NCBI GenBank assembly: GCA_002794775.1
Contig: NBAY01000113.1
Location: forward strand, 1 to 64,000
DNA length: 64,000 bases
From: Porodaedalea pini
Taxonomy: Eukaryota; Basidiomycota; Agaricomycetes; Hymenochaetales; Hymenochaetaceae
Reading direction: 5' to 3'
This document shows positions 42,275 to 55,298 of this stretch, one piece after another. How positions within the stretch are numbered: the first letter of the stretch is position 1; every line of letters starts with the position of its first letter. The notes under the pieces are model-generated. The model made no database searches. It had not been told where the DNA came from and worked only from the letters and a program-made list of their open reading frames with translations. A program made the position numbers and the translations under genes.

Positions 42275-43205
42275 ATTTTGATTGAAATTTCTGCTCACAT
42301 TCAATCCGATACCATCCATCTTGAACAGCTATTTCTATTTTCCCTATCGTTGGTCGCATATTGTTATGTGCTATTTCAATTTCATTCTATTCCAATACTT
42401 CCATCTAATTGTCATCCACAACAACTGCTGCTAAGTGAGCTATAACTATTATACACATGAGAACCAACAGTGCGCATCACCATCAATTAGAAAGCATTAT
42501 AAGTAATTTCTTGCTTTTATAACTCCGACAACTCTTCCGCCGCCTTGTAATCCTGACTTTAGAATTTATTTAATTATATATAAGTCTGCAATACTTCCGC
42601 TAACTTATACTCTATTGAAAGTCTTATCATGTATTAAAATCTCTCATAAGTGTTTTGATATATTATAATTTGGTATGACTGTTATGCTTTTCGGTAAGTA
42701 TTATGGTGGATTGTAAGATGGAGTTCAGATTTTATTGCTCTATAATTATGCCCGAAATGATTATATGTATTACATGTCTTTTAAGACTTATGATTGAATA
42801 TAATTAGTTATAATACTCTGCAGATTTTTGTGATGGATATCGCCCTTGTTTCGTGCGCATGTATCAAAGTTTCCGATTGAACGGACGAAGGCATAGCGCA
42901 GGTAGAACAGCGAGGCGGTATCATTTCTTGAAAAGGCCCAGAAAAATAAGCATTCGGATTGCCAGCGCGTTCCGTAACTGAAGACAATTTTAACAGCAAT
43001 AGTGAATTTTGGTAGAATTGCTGCAAGGAGCAATATTAATCGAAGCAAGCATCGGAGAGTAAGAGCCAAAAATAGGCTCGCTAATATCATAGTGCACTTT
43101 CTCACTGATCATGACCAACGTTTTCCCTCATTCCTTTCCCACCGACCATCACCACCGTCTCTCCCCAAAACATAACCAAAAAAAAAGCAGAATAATACAC
43201 ATAAG
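42275..43205. other. AT-rich intergenic region
   Basis: Border between the transposon island and the host genes. It is strongly AT-rich from 42290 to 42830. I see no gene or structured element; the last 100 bp are the likely promoter and leader of the next gene. Confidence 0.5.
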
Positions 43206-44539
43206 ATGCTCTCGCTAACCACTGTCTCTCTTTTACTCCCCGCGCTCTCGTCCGTCCTGCGTGTGGCGGCCGAGCCGTGTATTGCCATGGACACGAGCTT
43301 CAACTTGCTGGTCTTTGGCGTCGGTGGCAAGGACTTCAATGCTGGCACGCAGGATAGCTGGACGTCTGGTGAGTGCTTCTCCCTCCTGCATTCTAGATTG
43401 GGTAGCTCATATCCTTGTTCGTGTGTAGGATCCGCCACGGACATAACCGCCGCCAACCGCCCGTGCGTTCCATTTTATTTATTTATTTGGATTTTTGATG
43501 GGTCGGTCTAACGGCGCATCGTGCAGGCCATTCGACGGCACGAACACGACGTGCTATCTTGCGCAGTTCTACAATGCGGTGTACGTGCTCAACGCCGACG
43601 CGTCGGACAACACCGCCGTGTATATCTATGACGCGGGCGGCAAGTCGTGGAGCAAGCAGTCCGTGACGGCGCCGTCGGGCTCGCATACCTTTGACCCGAC
43701 TAACTTCAAGGCGATCCTCGACCATGATACGAATGTCTTCTGTGCGTTGCTTTCCACTTTGTGTGGATGGGATATTTTTAGCTGATTGAGTGGGGTTAGA
43801 TGCGCTGTCGAAGGGCGAGATGTTCTTCCTCGACATGGGCTCGCTCACCGCTGCGAATAGCTCGGCATTGTCGTGGACCGACGTCGGCGCCCCCTCCGCG
43901 TGGGGCGACCTCTCATCTTACTCACCCGTCATGGCCCTCGCGCAGAATCACATCCACTTCATCGACGTGCCGGGGCTCTCCGCGGGGCAGGCGGACATCT
44001 TCGTGATCCACTTCTCATTCTTCCAGCCCACGGCACAGGCGTACGGCACGAACTTCCCTGAGGAGCACGGCCAGGCGGTGAGCTTCTTCCAGAAGTCGGA
44101 CGTTCAGCAAGAGTTTGCGTACATCCCCGATGACGGGAGCGCGACGTATGTGATCAATGTCGAGTCAAACACGACGCAGACGCTGGCGGGCCCGAGTGTG
44201 AAGGACAGCGGGGCGCAGTACTTTGCGGGGATCACGTCATTGGTGCAGCTCTCGCCGGACCAGGGCTCGCTGCAGTTCTTGCCGTACACGGAGGGCAACG
44301 ATAACAGCGCTGCGAGCTGGACGAAGATCACGTCTGTTACTGTCCCTGCTGGATCGGGCTCGTCCAACTCGAGCTCGAACTCGACTTCGGGATCTACTGG
44401 TGGGAACTCGACGAGCACTGCGAGCGGGTCGCACGCGAGTGCGTCGGCGTCGGGGAGCGCGAGCGGGGCGGGGCGCACAGCGACGACTGTGCTCGGGAGT
44501 ATGGTGGGCGCCGTCGCTCTCGCTGCACTCCTTCTGTGA
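43206..44539 (+). CDS. Secreted, GPI-anchored, kelch-like cell-surface protein
   Basis: Four exons (43206-43368, 43429-43462, 43527-43741, 43800-44539) joined in phase give 383 residues. A signal peptide opens the protein (MLSLTTVSLLLPALSSVLRV). The body has repeated tryptophan/glycine beta-strand motifs (VYIYDAGGKSWSKQS, MFFLDMGSL, SWTDVGAPSAW) and several N-glycosylation sites. A serine/asparagine/glycine-rich stalk follows. The C-terminus is hydrophobic (TTVLGSMVGAVALAALLL), as in GPI precursors. It is probably a wall or surface protein; no enzyme residues are recognised. It lies next to another GPI protein in the same orientation. Confidence 0.8.
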
Positions 44540-45108
44540 AGCCCGTCTCGCTTTTTTTCGCTCTCGTCTGGGTGCCATTAGGATCTACATCATTCCCGCC
44601 GAACTACTCAAACACGCTCACCTCCTACTGAACACTCACACGGACGCACACACTGACTCTTTTTTTTTTTTGGTTTATCGTCTGGCATAGTCATACTTAT
44701 TTTTACGTCTTCTTCCTGTACTATCGTCCTTAGCATCGGAAGAAATTCCTACATCCTATCCGCATTTCATCCATTTATTCCGTCGCCTTTTTGACGGATC
44801 TCGAAGGTTATACAAACTGCGGTGCATTCATGTGTTCATTGTGCCCTTCATTATTTCCCAATTATGCGTGCTCGCTGTCAATCGATGCACCGCTGATGAG
44901 CAGCATCAGAGCCAAGGCAGCACTTTGTGCATGTATTATTTTATGCGACTTGGCGGGGGCCGTTTTTGGTCGGCTGTGCTCGGACTGAGACCGGTGCTGT
45001 CTCGGGTCGTGCATGGGCCCCCATGCCAGACGCTTGGTTGTCATTCAAATAATTAAACAATAAAATACCGCACCCCTCCTTCATCTCCACCCACACACAT
45101 ACCGTACA
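44540..45108. other. Intergenic, no gene seen
   Basis: 3' flank of the kelch-like gene and promoter of the protease gene. It contains a T-run near 44661; no coding frame with motifs. Confidence 0.5.
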
Positions 45109-46718
45109 ATGTCGCCCCGCCCTGCGCTCTTCGCTGTGGCGTCCGCAGCACTATTGGGCAGCGCGAGCGCACTCTCCGTCGAGTTCTCGCGCGTGTCGAC
45201 GACCTCGGCGTCCGACTCGTTCAGCATCGCGTCGAGCGAGAAGGACCAGGACAGCAGCGATGTGTTCCAGTACCAGAACGCGAACAACGTGTCGGGCTCG
45301 GATATTTATGTCGCGACGCTGAAGATTGCAGGCCAGAATTTTACGGTGCAGCTCGATACGGGCAGCTCGGATTTGTGGATAGATTCAAGCGGCGTGGATC
45401 TTTCGAGCCTCACGCAGACGGGGATCCAGACTGGGTTGACTTATGGGTGCGTGTTTCTTTGCTTTGGGAGGTGGATGAGGTGCTGACGCCTGAGGACAGG
45501 GATGGGACGGTCGCGGAGGGTCCAGTGTACATTGGGGATGTCACCTTTGGCGACTTCACCGTCAGCTCAGCCTTCAGTACGTCCCCAGCTTTCTCTTTCA
45601 CATTGTTGTTCTGAACATCATTGCGAACAGTCTCCGCACCCGGGTCGAATGCAACGACGAACCAGGACAAAGGCCTCCTCGGCGTCGGCCCGCCGCAGCT
45701 CTCCTCCATCGCCCAGGCGCTCGCCAAGTCCGCATACTCGGGCGAGACGCTGCTCGACAACATCTTCGCGGCCAACTCTAGTTTGTCGCAGTTCACGAGC
45801 TTCACGCTTTCACGCTCGTTCGCGACGGGCAGGACGGACGGCGGCGTGTTCACCGTCGGGGAGGTCCCGGGCAATTTATCGGCGATCTCGAACGCGCCGA
45901 AGAATGAGGTCGTGAGCACGGATCGATGGATCGTGCTCATGGATGGGATTGTGATCAACGGGCAGAACGTTACTGGCGGAAGCTCTTTGTGCGTTTTTTC
46001 TTTCTGCTCTATATTTGGGTTGTGCAATGAGATGCTGATGATGAAGAAATGGGAATGTAGCGAGGTGACTGGCCAGACGTCGGGCCAGACGGTTTCGAAC
46101 CTCGACACGGGCACGAGCCTCGCACAGATCCCGCAGAACTACGCCCAGATGATCTACGGCAGCGTCCCCGGCTCGCAGCTTGTCAAGTCCTCTGGCGTGT
46201 ACATCGTGCCGTGCGACACGAAGCTCAACCTCTCCTTCGTCTTCTCCGGCGTCGAGTACCCCGTGCACCCCATCGACACCGTCGCTGCCACGACGGACGA
46301 CAGCGGGGGCGTGCTGTGCTATTCGGGATTCACGTTCGGCACGTCGGGCAGCGAGGACTTCTTGCTGGGCGATTCGTTTTTGAGGAACGTGTACAGCTTG
46401 TATGATTATGGCTCGTTCTTGAACGAGTCGAGTACGCCGTATATCCAGCTGCTCTCCGTATGTCCTCCCTTTCCGTTTCGGGCGCTGCTGGTCTGACCAT
46501 TTTTGCTTCGAAATCATATCGTGCAGACGACTGATGCGAACCAGGCATACGCTGAGTTCGACACGATCTCGCAGCAGCGCAACCAGACCCTCTCCTCGGG
46601 CGGCTCCTCAGGTGGCTCGAGCAGCAGCAATAGCGCTGCGCCGCCTGCAGTCCACGCGCACTTTGGCGCCGCGGTGCTTGCAGCCGGCGCGCTCGTTGTG
46701 GGTCTCTACGTTCTCTAG
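45109..46718 (+). CDS. Pepsin-like aspartic protease, secreted and GPI-anchored
   Basis: Five exons (45109-45446, 45500-45576, 45631-45988, 46061-46457, 46527-46718), all in phase, give 453 residues. A signal peptide ends around residue 21. Both catalytic motifs of family A1 are present: DTGSSDLW with Asp83 and NLDTGTS with Asp273. The flap region reads YGDGTVAEGPVYIGDV and a late EDFLLGDSFLRNVYSLYDY block is typical. The C-terminus is serine/glycine-rich and then hydrophobic (AAVLAAGALVVGLYVL), pointing to a GPI anchor, as in yapsin-type surface proteases. It would cleave wall or secreted proteins at acid pH. It looks intact. Confidence 0.9.
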
Positions 46719-46999
46719 CCGCTCCCTCCTTCCTCCCCCCTTCCTTCGTGCTCTTAATATTATTCTGGGTCAAAAAAACGGAGCAGAGCGTATATATACC
46801 TAAAGCGCATTATTCTTCTGCACATCTCACGAGGACAGACAGCATTGATCATTGATCTTGAACTACTATTCACTGTTACGATACTTAGATTCGGACTACT
46901 AGTTTGCATTATTGTTACAATTGTTTTTATTCGCCTCAATTGGAACATTCCTGATTTATATGACATAACATTATGACTGTATTGTATGCAGAGTTGTGC

Positions 47000-48052
47000 T
47001 CAAGCGAGCTTGGCTGCTACCATCATCTGCTGGAACTCCTGGAAGGAGAGTGAGGGGTTGCTTTGAGAAGACGAGGACGAGAAGAAAGAGAGCATCTCGA
47101 TGATCTGAGAAACATGATCAGTGAGAAGAACGAACACCCGCTCACGCTAGCGCACCTCCTCGGCGGTCATCTTCTCCTTGATTGATGCTGCAGCATTTGC
47201 CACGTCCCTAATCGTCAGCTTCTTCGTAGATAACTCGTCTTCACTCAGGTCGCTGCGAGTTTCTTTTGAGGTGCCGGGAAAGAAGAGGGCAAAAGCAGCT
47301 AAGGTGTCTTGTTTCTGCCGGGCTGTAAGAGAGCGCGTTCCTCCGGTGGTGTTGGCTGAGATGGCGGGACTTGAGTCTCTGGTTCTGCGTGGTTTCTTGG
47401 ACTTGGATTGTGCGGTGCCGCGGTGTTGTGGACGAGCGCGGTTGGAGCTTTTGGTTTCGGGGATGTATTCGTCTTCAGAGGATTCACTTTCGTCTAAGTC
47501 GGCGGACGAGATGCCACTTGAGGAACCTGAGTCCGAATCTGCGCGGGAGTCCTCACTACTTAGCGGACTGTTGATGGGAATAAGAGCTGCACAGACGGCG
47601 CGCCAGTCACGCCTGCTGACAGCCTTCTCAGGTTCGTCTCCATCCTCGCTGGAGGGATCCGAGGGAGGTCTATTCTTGGGCCAGACGGATGCGGCGTTGG
47701 CGAAGACGGAGAGGACTTCGGCGTCGGAGGGGTTGAAGTCGAGGAGCTGGAGCGCACGGGGGATAAGTGAGAGGGGGATGTGGGTTGGTTGGTTCGGACC
47801 TGGAGAGGACGCAGCCCGCTCATCGTTGCTCTCTGGAACGAAGCCTCCGCCGGTTTCTTCGTCCCCGTCATCGTCGAGGATGAAGCCGCCCGCTGGCTCC
47901 GCGTCTTCAGTGATCCTACGCCGTTTTTGCGGCCGTTGGTCTTCTGGGAGTGACTCGGAGATGGCACGGTCAAAGGCTTGGTCGATGCGTTTGAGTGTTT
48001 GTTCTGAGAGAAACGCTGCGGCGTCGTCGATGTCTGACTCTGAATCTGCCAT
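47000..48052 (-). CDS. Acidic nuclear-type protein with EF-hand-like helices, function unknown
   Basis: Two exons, 48052-47156 and 47104-47000, with a 51-nt GT-AG intron; without splicing the frame ends early at EEVR. The product has 333 residues. An acidic N-terminus carries a basic QKRRRI patch. A helix pair follows (SLIPRALQLLDFNPSDAEVL, RDWRAVCAALI), then a long serine/acidic disordered section. The C-terminal domain has two helix-loop-helix units (SLTARQKQDTLAAFALFF, LTIRDVANAAASIKEKM, then SFQEFQQMMVAAKLA) resembling degenerate EF-hands with few calcium ligands. I do not recognise the family. It starts 72 bp from the methyltransferase gene on the other strand. Confidence 0.8.
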
Positions 48053-48124
48053 GGTGGTACGTGCTTAAGGCGCGCCGTTCCGGAATAGGCAGCGCTGCAC
48101 TTGAAGTCGACCGCGAGCACTGGC
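48053..48124. promoter_or_regulatory. Bidirectional promoter, 72 bp
   Basis: Only 72 bp separates the start of the minus-strand acidic protein gene from the proposed ATG at 48125, so both genes must share promoter or leader sequence. Confidence 0.5.
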
Positions 48125-50910
48125 ATGGCGCGGGGAAAGGCTAGTTTTCCTTACAGGCATTGCAACACAGAACACACTAAATTAAAATACGGAAAATACA
48201 GAAGAAAGGAAAGCGGTCGGATGCGAGATGGACGAACAGGAGCAGTGAGCTCGAGATGTCCAACGAGCGGTTCGAGAAATACTACAAGGCGCAGCAATTT
48301 TTGCCTGAGGACGAATGGGACGCGTTCATGCACGCCCTGCGCCAGCCGCTGCCTTCAACATTTCGCATCGCAGCGAACAGGCAGATGAAGGACGTCCTCA
48401 GCGACGCTATCAAAAACACGTTCGTCCCCAAGCTCGAGGCAGGAAGCTTCAACGGCGAGCCCCTGCCCGTTCCGCGTCCCATTCCTTGGTATCCAGAGGG
48501 ACTTGCCTGGCACCTCAATCTCGCGCGCAAGGAGCTCAAGAAGTCGCCAGAGTACAAGAAGTTCCACGAATTTCTTGTGTATGAGACGGAGGTCGGCAAT
48601 ATCTCGCGCCAGGAGGCGGTCAGCATGCTCCCGCCGTTGTTCCTCGACGTGCGTCCGCATCACTGCGCGATTGATCTGTGTGCTGCACCCGGCTCGAAGA
48701 CGTCCCAGCTTATTGAGGCTATGGATCCCCCCTCAGGTATTCTCATCGCCAATGACGCTGATCACAAGCGCGCTCACCTGCTCGTTCATCAATCCTCGCG
48801 ACTTCCTTCTCCCGGCCTTATGGTCACTAACCTTGATGCGTCCGTCTTTCCGACCCTCAAGTATAAGGACAAGCCTCTTCGATTCGATAGGGTTCTCGCT
48901 GATGTACCTTGCTCTGGCGATGGCACTCTAAGAAAGAATGTCGGAATCTGGAGTAACTGGAACCCGATGGAAGGGAACGGCCTGCACTCGTATGTATGTT
49001 CTGTTATGACAAGGATTCAATATCTCAACAGTATGCAGACTTCAACTCCGAATATTGCAGCGCGCTATGCGCATGCTCAAATATGATACAAATTCAGATG
49101 ATAAACCGCGTATTGTGTATTCGACGTGTTCTCTTAATCCTGTAGAAAACGAAGCTGTCATCGCGGCAGCGCTGAATAGCATTCCTGGTAAGTCATTATC
49201 GGTCTATGGATTTTCTTCCTTCCGAGCTCAAAAGCAATCTGGGAATGCAGGCTTTGAGTTGGTCGATGTGTCCAACACTCTCCCGACCCTGGTTCGCCGT
49301 CCCGGTACTTCATCATGGCGACCCGCCGTAGATCGTGATGTCAATATGTCCTACGCGTCATATGAGGAATACTGTGGTAGTCTGGAAGCATCCGGTGCTC
49401 CCGCGTCTCCTGCGGTCGGAGAGGCGGTAGAGCAAGAGGTTGTAGCAGGTGACGGCCCTGTTGAGAGAATCGAGGCCAAGGGGAAAGGGAAGGATCGAAC
49501 AAAAGGCAAAGACCGAGGTCGTGCCGTACGGAATAGGATGCTGGAAACCCATTGGCCGCCTGCGAATGCGGAGGGCCTAGGGTTAGATCGCTGGTAAGCG
49601 TCATTCGTGCATTGCGTTTCGTGGATGTTATATAACGCTCTTTGGTCGTGCAGTATGCGAATCTATCCTCACTTACAAGACTCGGGAGGCTTTTTCGTCG
49701 CTGTCCTTGAAAGGCGTACCACCACTACTCGTCCTACTCCCCGGACGAAGTCAGAAGGGAAGCGGCCAGCTGAGGCGACAGAGGCAAGGGAAAAGTTACA
49801 GCCTCTATCGTCGTCGGGAGAACCGGCTGCAAAAAAAGCGAAACTTGCTGATGATACGGAAAAGGATGGCGCTGAAGCAGCATCTACAACCGACGCCACT
49901 GCTGAGGGAGAACCTGTCGCGGAGACTGGCGGCACGTTCAAAGAAGACCCGTACACGTTCATCCCTGTTGATGATCCGAGTCTTGTGTCCTGCATGTTCG
50001 TCCGTTTCGTCCTTTACTCGCTCTTGGCTTCTTATCTAATAAATGCAATCGTGCACCTTTAGAGAAAAACTGAATCTTTCGGAGTCCTTTCCTCGAGCAA
50101 ATCTCTTCGTGCGTAACCCGGAGGGCGCCCCGGTCCGCTCGCTCTATCTCGTCAACGATGTCGTCAAGTCTGTCATGGTCCAGACTGACTACACGCGGAT
50201 CCGGCTCGTCAGTGCGGGTGTCAAGCTTTTTGGGCGCTCCGAGATCGGGAATGTGAAAGGACTGACGGCGCAGCGCGAGGCTGAAGGATTGGGAAAGATC
50301 CAGTTCCGCGTGCTGAGTGAGGGCCTGCTCGCGCTCCTTCCGTATATCAACCATGAGGCACTTATGACCGGTAGTACGAGAGAGCTGCGGACGCTTCTTG
50401 AGACATACTATCCGCTCTGCTCATCATTTGAGGAGTCGTTCAAAACGAAACTTGAAAGCAGCTGTACGTCCTGAATTGGTTTTCCCCTCCCCTTTATTAG
50501 ATGTTCATTTAATCTTTAGCTCTGGGAAGTCATATAATACGCTTCAGCCCCGGTGACTACGGCAATGCTAGGTTAGTACATCACACCGTGCTTATGTTCG
50601 ACTTCGTATTAAATAGCACTTCTAGTCTTTCGCATGATCTGTTTCTTCCGCTCTGGAAGTCGGACGTCTCAGTGAGCCTTATGATTGACAAGAAGGCAAA
50701 GAGGTGAGGTTTTTCTCCTCATTTACGAGATGTCGCGGGCTTGACACGGTTACACGTAGTGCATTGAGTTTGAGGTTTTTCGGAGAGGATATAACCGTTG
50801 CAGGTCGTCATGCAGCGAGGCAGCAAGACGAAAAGAAGGCGAAGTCCGAAGATCAAGTTATGGTCGAGGACAATGATGCCCTCGACGATGCTGGGGCCGC
50901 GGAGCTATGA
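48125..50910 (+). CDS. NCL1: tRNA (cytosine-5) methyltransferase, NSUN2/Trm4 type
   Basis: Methylates cytosine C5 in tRNAs (several sites in yeast Trm4) using S-adenosylmethionine, in the nucleus. Nine exons fit: 48125-48139, 48202-48989, 49039-49187, 49251-49593, 49654-49995, 50063-50463, 50520-50571, 50626-50703 and 50760-50910, all in phase, 772 residues. The tiny first exon (MARGK) joins KKGKRSDARW through an intron with a GC donor. If that is wrong, translation would start at the ATG at 48256. Motifs: SAM site CAIDLCAAPGSKT, motif IV DVPCSGDGTLRKN (Cys242), motif VI STCSLNPVENE (catalytic Cys298). A lysine/glutamate-rich linker and a C-terminal FPRANLFVRN...SLRFFGEDI domain follow. It converges on MSH2 with 181 bp between stops. 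Confidence 0.93.
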
Positions 50911-51091
50911 AGAGTACCTAATCATACATGGAAGGCGAGCGCGGTGCAGTCAAACATTCGATCAAAACATGTCTCAATTAGAGTTCATCGTCTGAAAGAA
51001 AAAAATACACTCTATGGAACGGTGTTCGACGTATAGCAACGAAAGCGGGACGTGAAAAATAGTGCGACAGCCCATTGAGCAATGGGCATAC

Positions 51092-54000
51092 TCAAAGTGT
51101 GGTCATAAGTGACTGTATCCATGGGTTTGCTTCGATACGCCCTTGATACTTTTCAACGCACTCCCTAAGCGCTGCGACCTCTCTTTCCACTCTTTCATCC
51201 TCGTCCATGATAATGTCTTCACCATCCCCTTCAGCAGCAGCGCAGCGTTTAGCCCATTCGCGGAGCACCTCTTCGACAATTTTGCTACCCTCATCTGTCA
51301 CCTCCCTTGGATGTGTGTGCTCTCTCTCATGCTCGCCACCGAAATCTTCCAGTTCATCGGCTTTTCTCTTTGCCAGCTAAGCGAGTGGAGATCTGTTAGC
51401 AAGTTGGAGTTCTACATACCGCTCAGCTCACCTTCACGACACTCTCTGGAAAATTGGCCAGTTCAGCAACATGAATCCCGAAGCTTTGATCACATATGCC
51501 TGTAGCAGCAGAAAGAATCTCAGTCTTTATTTACTGCGAGGATCTCATAAGCTGGAAAATCTCACCTGGCTGGACTTTGTACAGCAACGTGATATCACGA
51601 TCTTGAGTCGATTCCCCTGTCTTCGTAACATGCGCTACAACATGCAGATTCTTGACATGCGGGATTTGCTGATCGAGAGCTGTCAACTCGTGGAAATGCG
51701 TGGCAAATAGACAGAAAGCATGGATTTGTGATGCTACATGTCTGTACGCTGGCGTCAGTATGTGGTAAAAGTATATGGGGAACGGAGCATACTCAGAAAT
51801 GGCCCATGCAAGTCCAAACCCATCATAAGTCGACGTTCCTAAACCGAACGGTGAGGATCTCCTACATTGCAAGAGCCAAATTCACCATACCTCGTCCTAA
51901 TTCATCAATGATGATAAGGGAGTCCTGTGACGCTGACTGTAGTCATCCTTCATATCAGTTTTTGCTTACTGAGTCGTCAGAAGCACTGGATCGAACCTTC
52001 AAAATCGTAGCGGTTTCGAGCATTTCGGCCATGAATGTTGAGACGCCCTTGAGCTGGCTATCTCCTGCCCCGACGCGACAAAGAATTGAGTCGAAAACAG
52101 GCAGCTGGGCTTCTGAACAAGGCACAAAGCAGCCTGTCTGGGCCATCAGAGCGATGACTCCAACCTGACGATACAGCCGTTAGTCCACTAAAAGCTCAGA
52201 CATGAAAGAACGTAGGACAAACTTGACGGATATACGTGCTCTTTCCCCCCATGTTTGGGCCGGCTGCCGGACATTAGGGGAAGCTTATCCAGTAGAGATA
52301 GAACGAGCTCACTTATAATCTGGAACTCGCTCTCCTCTGAGGTAGTCTCAGTTAGAATGATGACGATGCGAAAGCTTTGACACCTCCCCACCTTTGATCA
52401 TCTCAACATCATTAGGTATGAAGCTGATATCATCCTGCACCTCGAGGAGAGGATGCCTGGCGTCTTTCAAAATAAGGCTTCCCCCGCCTAAAGGAGTATA
52501 ATGAGACTTAATCACTGACAAGCCAACTTTCCGCACCTTTCGCTGACAGTTTCGGTCTAACATATTCTTCAGGCGCGTTCACGGAGACATGAGCAAAGCT
52601 ACAATAAAATTCTCGTCAAGATACACAACTAGTCTCTCCAGGTACTTGCCTTATGATTACGTCGAGATGAGCGATTTGGTCATCAAGCGCTTCTAAGACG
52701 GGCGTGTACGTTGCTTGATCGTATCTGTCAGAATTGATATTTATTTGGTTTAAAGTGAAGGTAACTCACCAGCAATATTGACGATCTCTTTCACCAGGCC
52801 GCTTTGTGTCCGCGAGTATGTGTCCGTTATCTCTTGATAGTCAGTAGCAAGCGCCCTCAACGCTTTCGTCGTGAAGTAAACACCACTCTTGTTCGTTCCT
52901 AATTCCGTGAAGTTCTTCTCGTTATGTATTGCCTTTGCGTCCTGGAAGGTAACAGAAATTCAACAGAAGCGAAAGGGAGGAATAAAATAAACAATGAGAC
53001 AGTTAGTGTACTTACCGATTTTGTGAGTCGAAAGCAGTAACCGTACTGCTGGCTGTTTTCCATATGTAGTTTTTTGTCCAGATCCAGACCAAGCTCGCGA
53101 CCGACCTTCCGGTGCTCGGTGTCAAGTCCATCTCTGACTTCCATGAGCTTGTCAGCCAGTTCCCGCAAGCGGTCATCGTAGTCTGGTTTAATGACAAAAT
53201 TATGCGACGAAAGCTCGTCGAGATCAAGCGTTTGTTCCACCATTTCTGAGTATTTCTCGAGATTCCGGCTATATTCCTGCATGATCTTGATTTAGTCCTG
53301 CTCGACTTCCAAGCCAGAATATAGCAACCTTAAACTTGAGAAGATAGATTTCTTCTACCAGTCGAGTATGCTCGATAGTTTCAGTCTCCACAGCCTCCAG
53401 CGCTTCTATCAGACCAGAGAGCTTTCGGGAAGTGATATGAGCGCGATTCTTTGAAGTTCGGTAGAAAGAAAGAATGGACCTACTTTCTGGGCGGCCTGAT
53501 AGACACGGACAACATCCTCCAACGATGCCACAGATCTCTGAAATCGCTTGCTGATTCGATGCATGTCAGGCATCATTCTCAAAAAATCATCCTGACGAAA
53601 ACGTTGTTTAAGAATAACATCTGGTCTCTCCCATCTCACTAGTACTCACCTGCAGTGTACGGCGAGTATTGGAATCACTTATAAATGTCTGGACCAGATC
53701 CTGCCGCTTTTCTGCACGAAATGTCATCACGATTTGCTAAATTTAGCAAGAACACCCAACACGCACGAATTTCATGCAGGTTTACCAACGGCTGTTTCAG
53801 CCAGCTTCCGAGCAAACGAGTCCCTTGACCTGTTTTGCATTTGTTTAAGAGACCGTGGAGGGTGGTATTCTTCCCTGACGTCGTCTAGCAAAGGACGTAA
53901 GCCATATGAATAACCAAGCGAATAGCCTGTAGCTGTACGCACCCCGTCGCCTACTAACCCGAGAGCTCGAAGAGCGCTCGCATCCAACTTCATGAACTGA

Positions 54001-55298
54001 GACAGGTCGTGAGTCTTTAGAACATATGCATTGTGGTTTGAAGCATCTCCAAGAAGTGACAAGTATGAGACCAAAGCGCTTAGGGCGGAAGACGCGGGGG
54101 ACATCGAAGATGCAAGCTCAGCTGTCGAGATCACTTTTCAGAACCATCCAAATCAGATAGGTAATGTCACTCACGTATACTGGCTGTAACATCCACGTCC
54201 GTCTCGGATTTGACGAGAAGTGCGAGATCTTGTTCTATATTCTTCGCGGCGAAGTCGCCTGCCAACGACGATGTAAACGATGATGTTACTGACTCCCATC
54301 TAATAGATCTTACTCTGCTTTCGCTCCGTAATTACGACTCCACATCGTTCAAAAACGCCCTTAAGCTTGCTCAGCTCCAAATCACGATCTGTGTTCCCTG
54401 TTTTCGAAGACATCGGGATGACAGCTTCTTTCACGGAAAGTTGTATCAAAAGTGACTATTTCAGAGTGACTACATTCAGATCTCTTGAAGCGACGATAGT
54501 TTGTTATGAGGCATACCTCGACATTCGAGAATAGGTCACTATCCACGAACTCTGAGACACCGATTCTCCGCACAGAGGTGTCCGCAAATGCAACACCAAC
54601 GGACTTTGACTTGATTTTTGATGGTCCAGCTGCACCTATAGTGCATTGAGGATGACACAATAAATTAGTATCGGTCAACGTGCATAGAGACTTAGACATA
54701 CCGAGTGTCGGGGACGTACCGATCTTTACTGCCATGACTATGGGTGCGGAAAGTAAGTCCGTATTGACGAACAGAAGATCCTCTACTGCCTGTAGGTTAC
54801 CCGGCGAGGCCTAGGAGTGAAAGAGATTGAACAATATCGTTTCATAGTTGACAAAGGCCAACGCACCTCCTTCTCAAGCTTAAACTTTGCACCCTTTTTG
54901 CCTCCCTCAGACACCCAAATCTCTACGCGGAGTTGCAAAGCGGTAAGTGCATCACGGAGGAATGCAGTAGCCACATTGTTGCTTAGAGTGACACTGGGAA
55001 GGCCGCCAGCTTTGCCTCCGGAACCAAGATATTTAAGTACGGATTGAGTACGAAAAACTTGCATGGCGATGTACATCGCATCATCTCCATGGGCGGAGAA
55101 GAAGTCACGTCTGTCAAATAAGCGGATAGTATCTGCGCGCTTGGGTGGAAGCTTGCTAAAGAATGAGATGAAGCCGACATCTGCTTGGTCTGTATCCGGA
55201 CGCGTCCTGGTCGGTCCAAAAAACACAATTTTTATAAAGGGAACACGCATACCAAAGTCATGATCCTCATTCTTCTCCTTTCCATACATGAGCGCCAT
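51092..55298 (-). CDS. MSH2: DNA mismatch repair ATPase MSH2
   Basis: Subunit of MutS-alpha (MSH2-MSH6) and MutS-beta (MSH2-MSH3), which recognise mismatches and loops in the nucleus. Many short introns. The start is [15 protein letters not shown] at 55298 (or the Met at 55289). An intron donor at 55256 and acceptor just before [14 protein letters not shown] then join. Domain I is [20 protein letters not shown]; the connector includes [16 protein letters not shown]. The lever and clamp read [24 protein letters not shown] and [14 protein letters not shown]. The ATPase has Walker [10 protein letters not shown] (split by an intron near 52270), [27 protein letters not shown], Walker [19 protein letters not shown] and [11 protein letters not shown]. 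The C-terminal helix ends IQSLMTTL. No break was found. Confidence 0.95.

Noticed and set aside
44223..44690. Arginine-rich ORF over the GPI protein tail
   Set aside because: Frame shadow of the serine/glycine-rich stalk.
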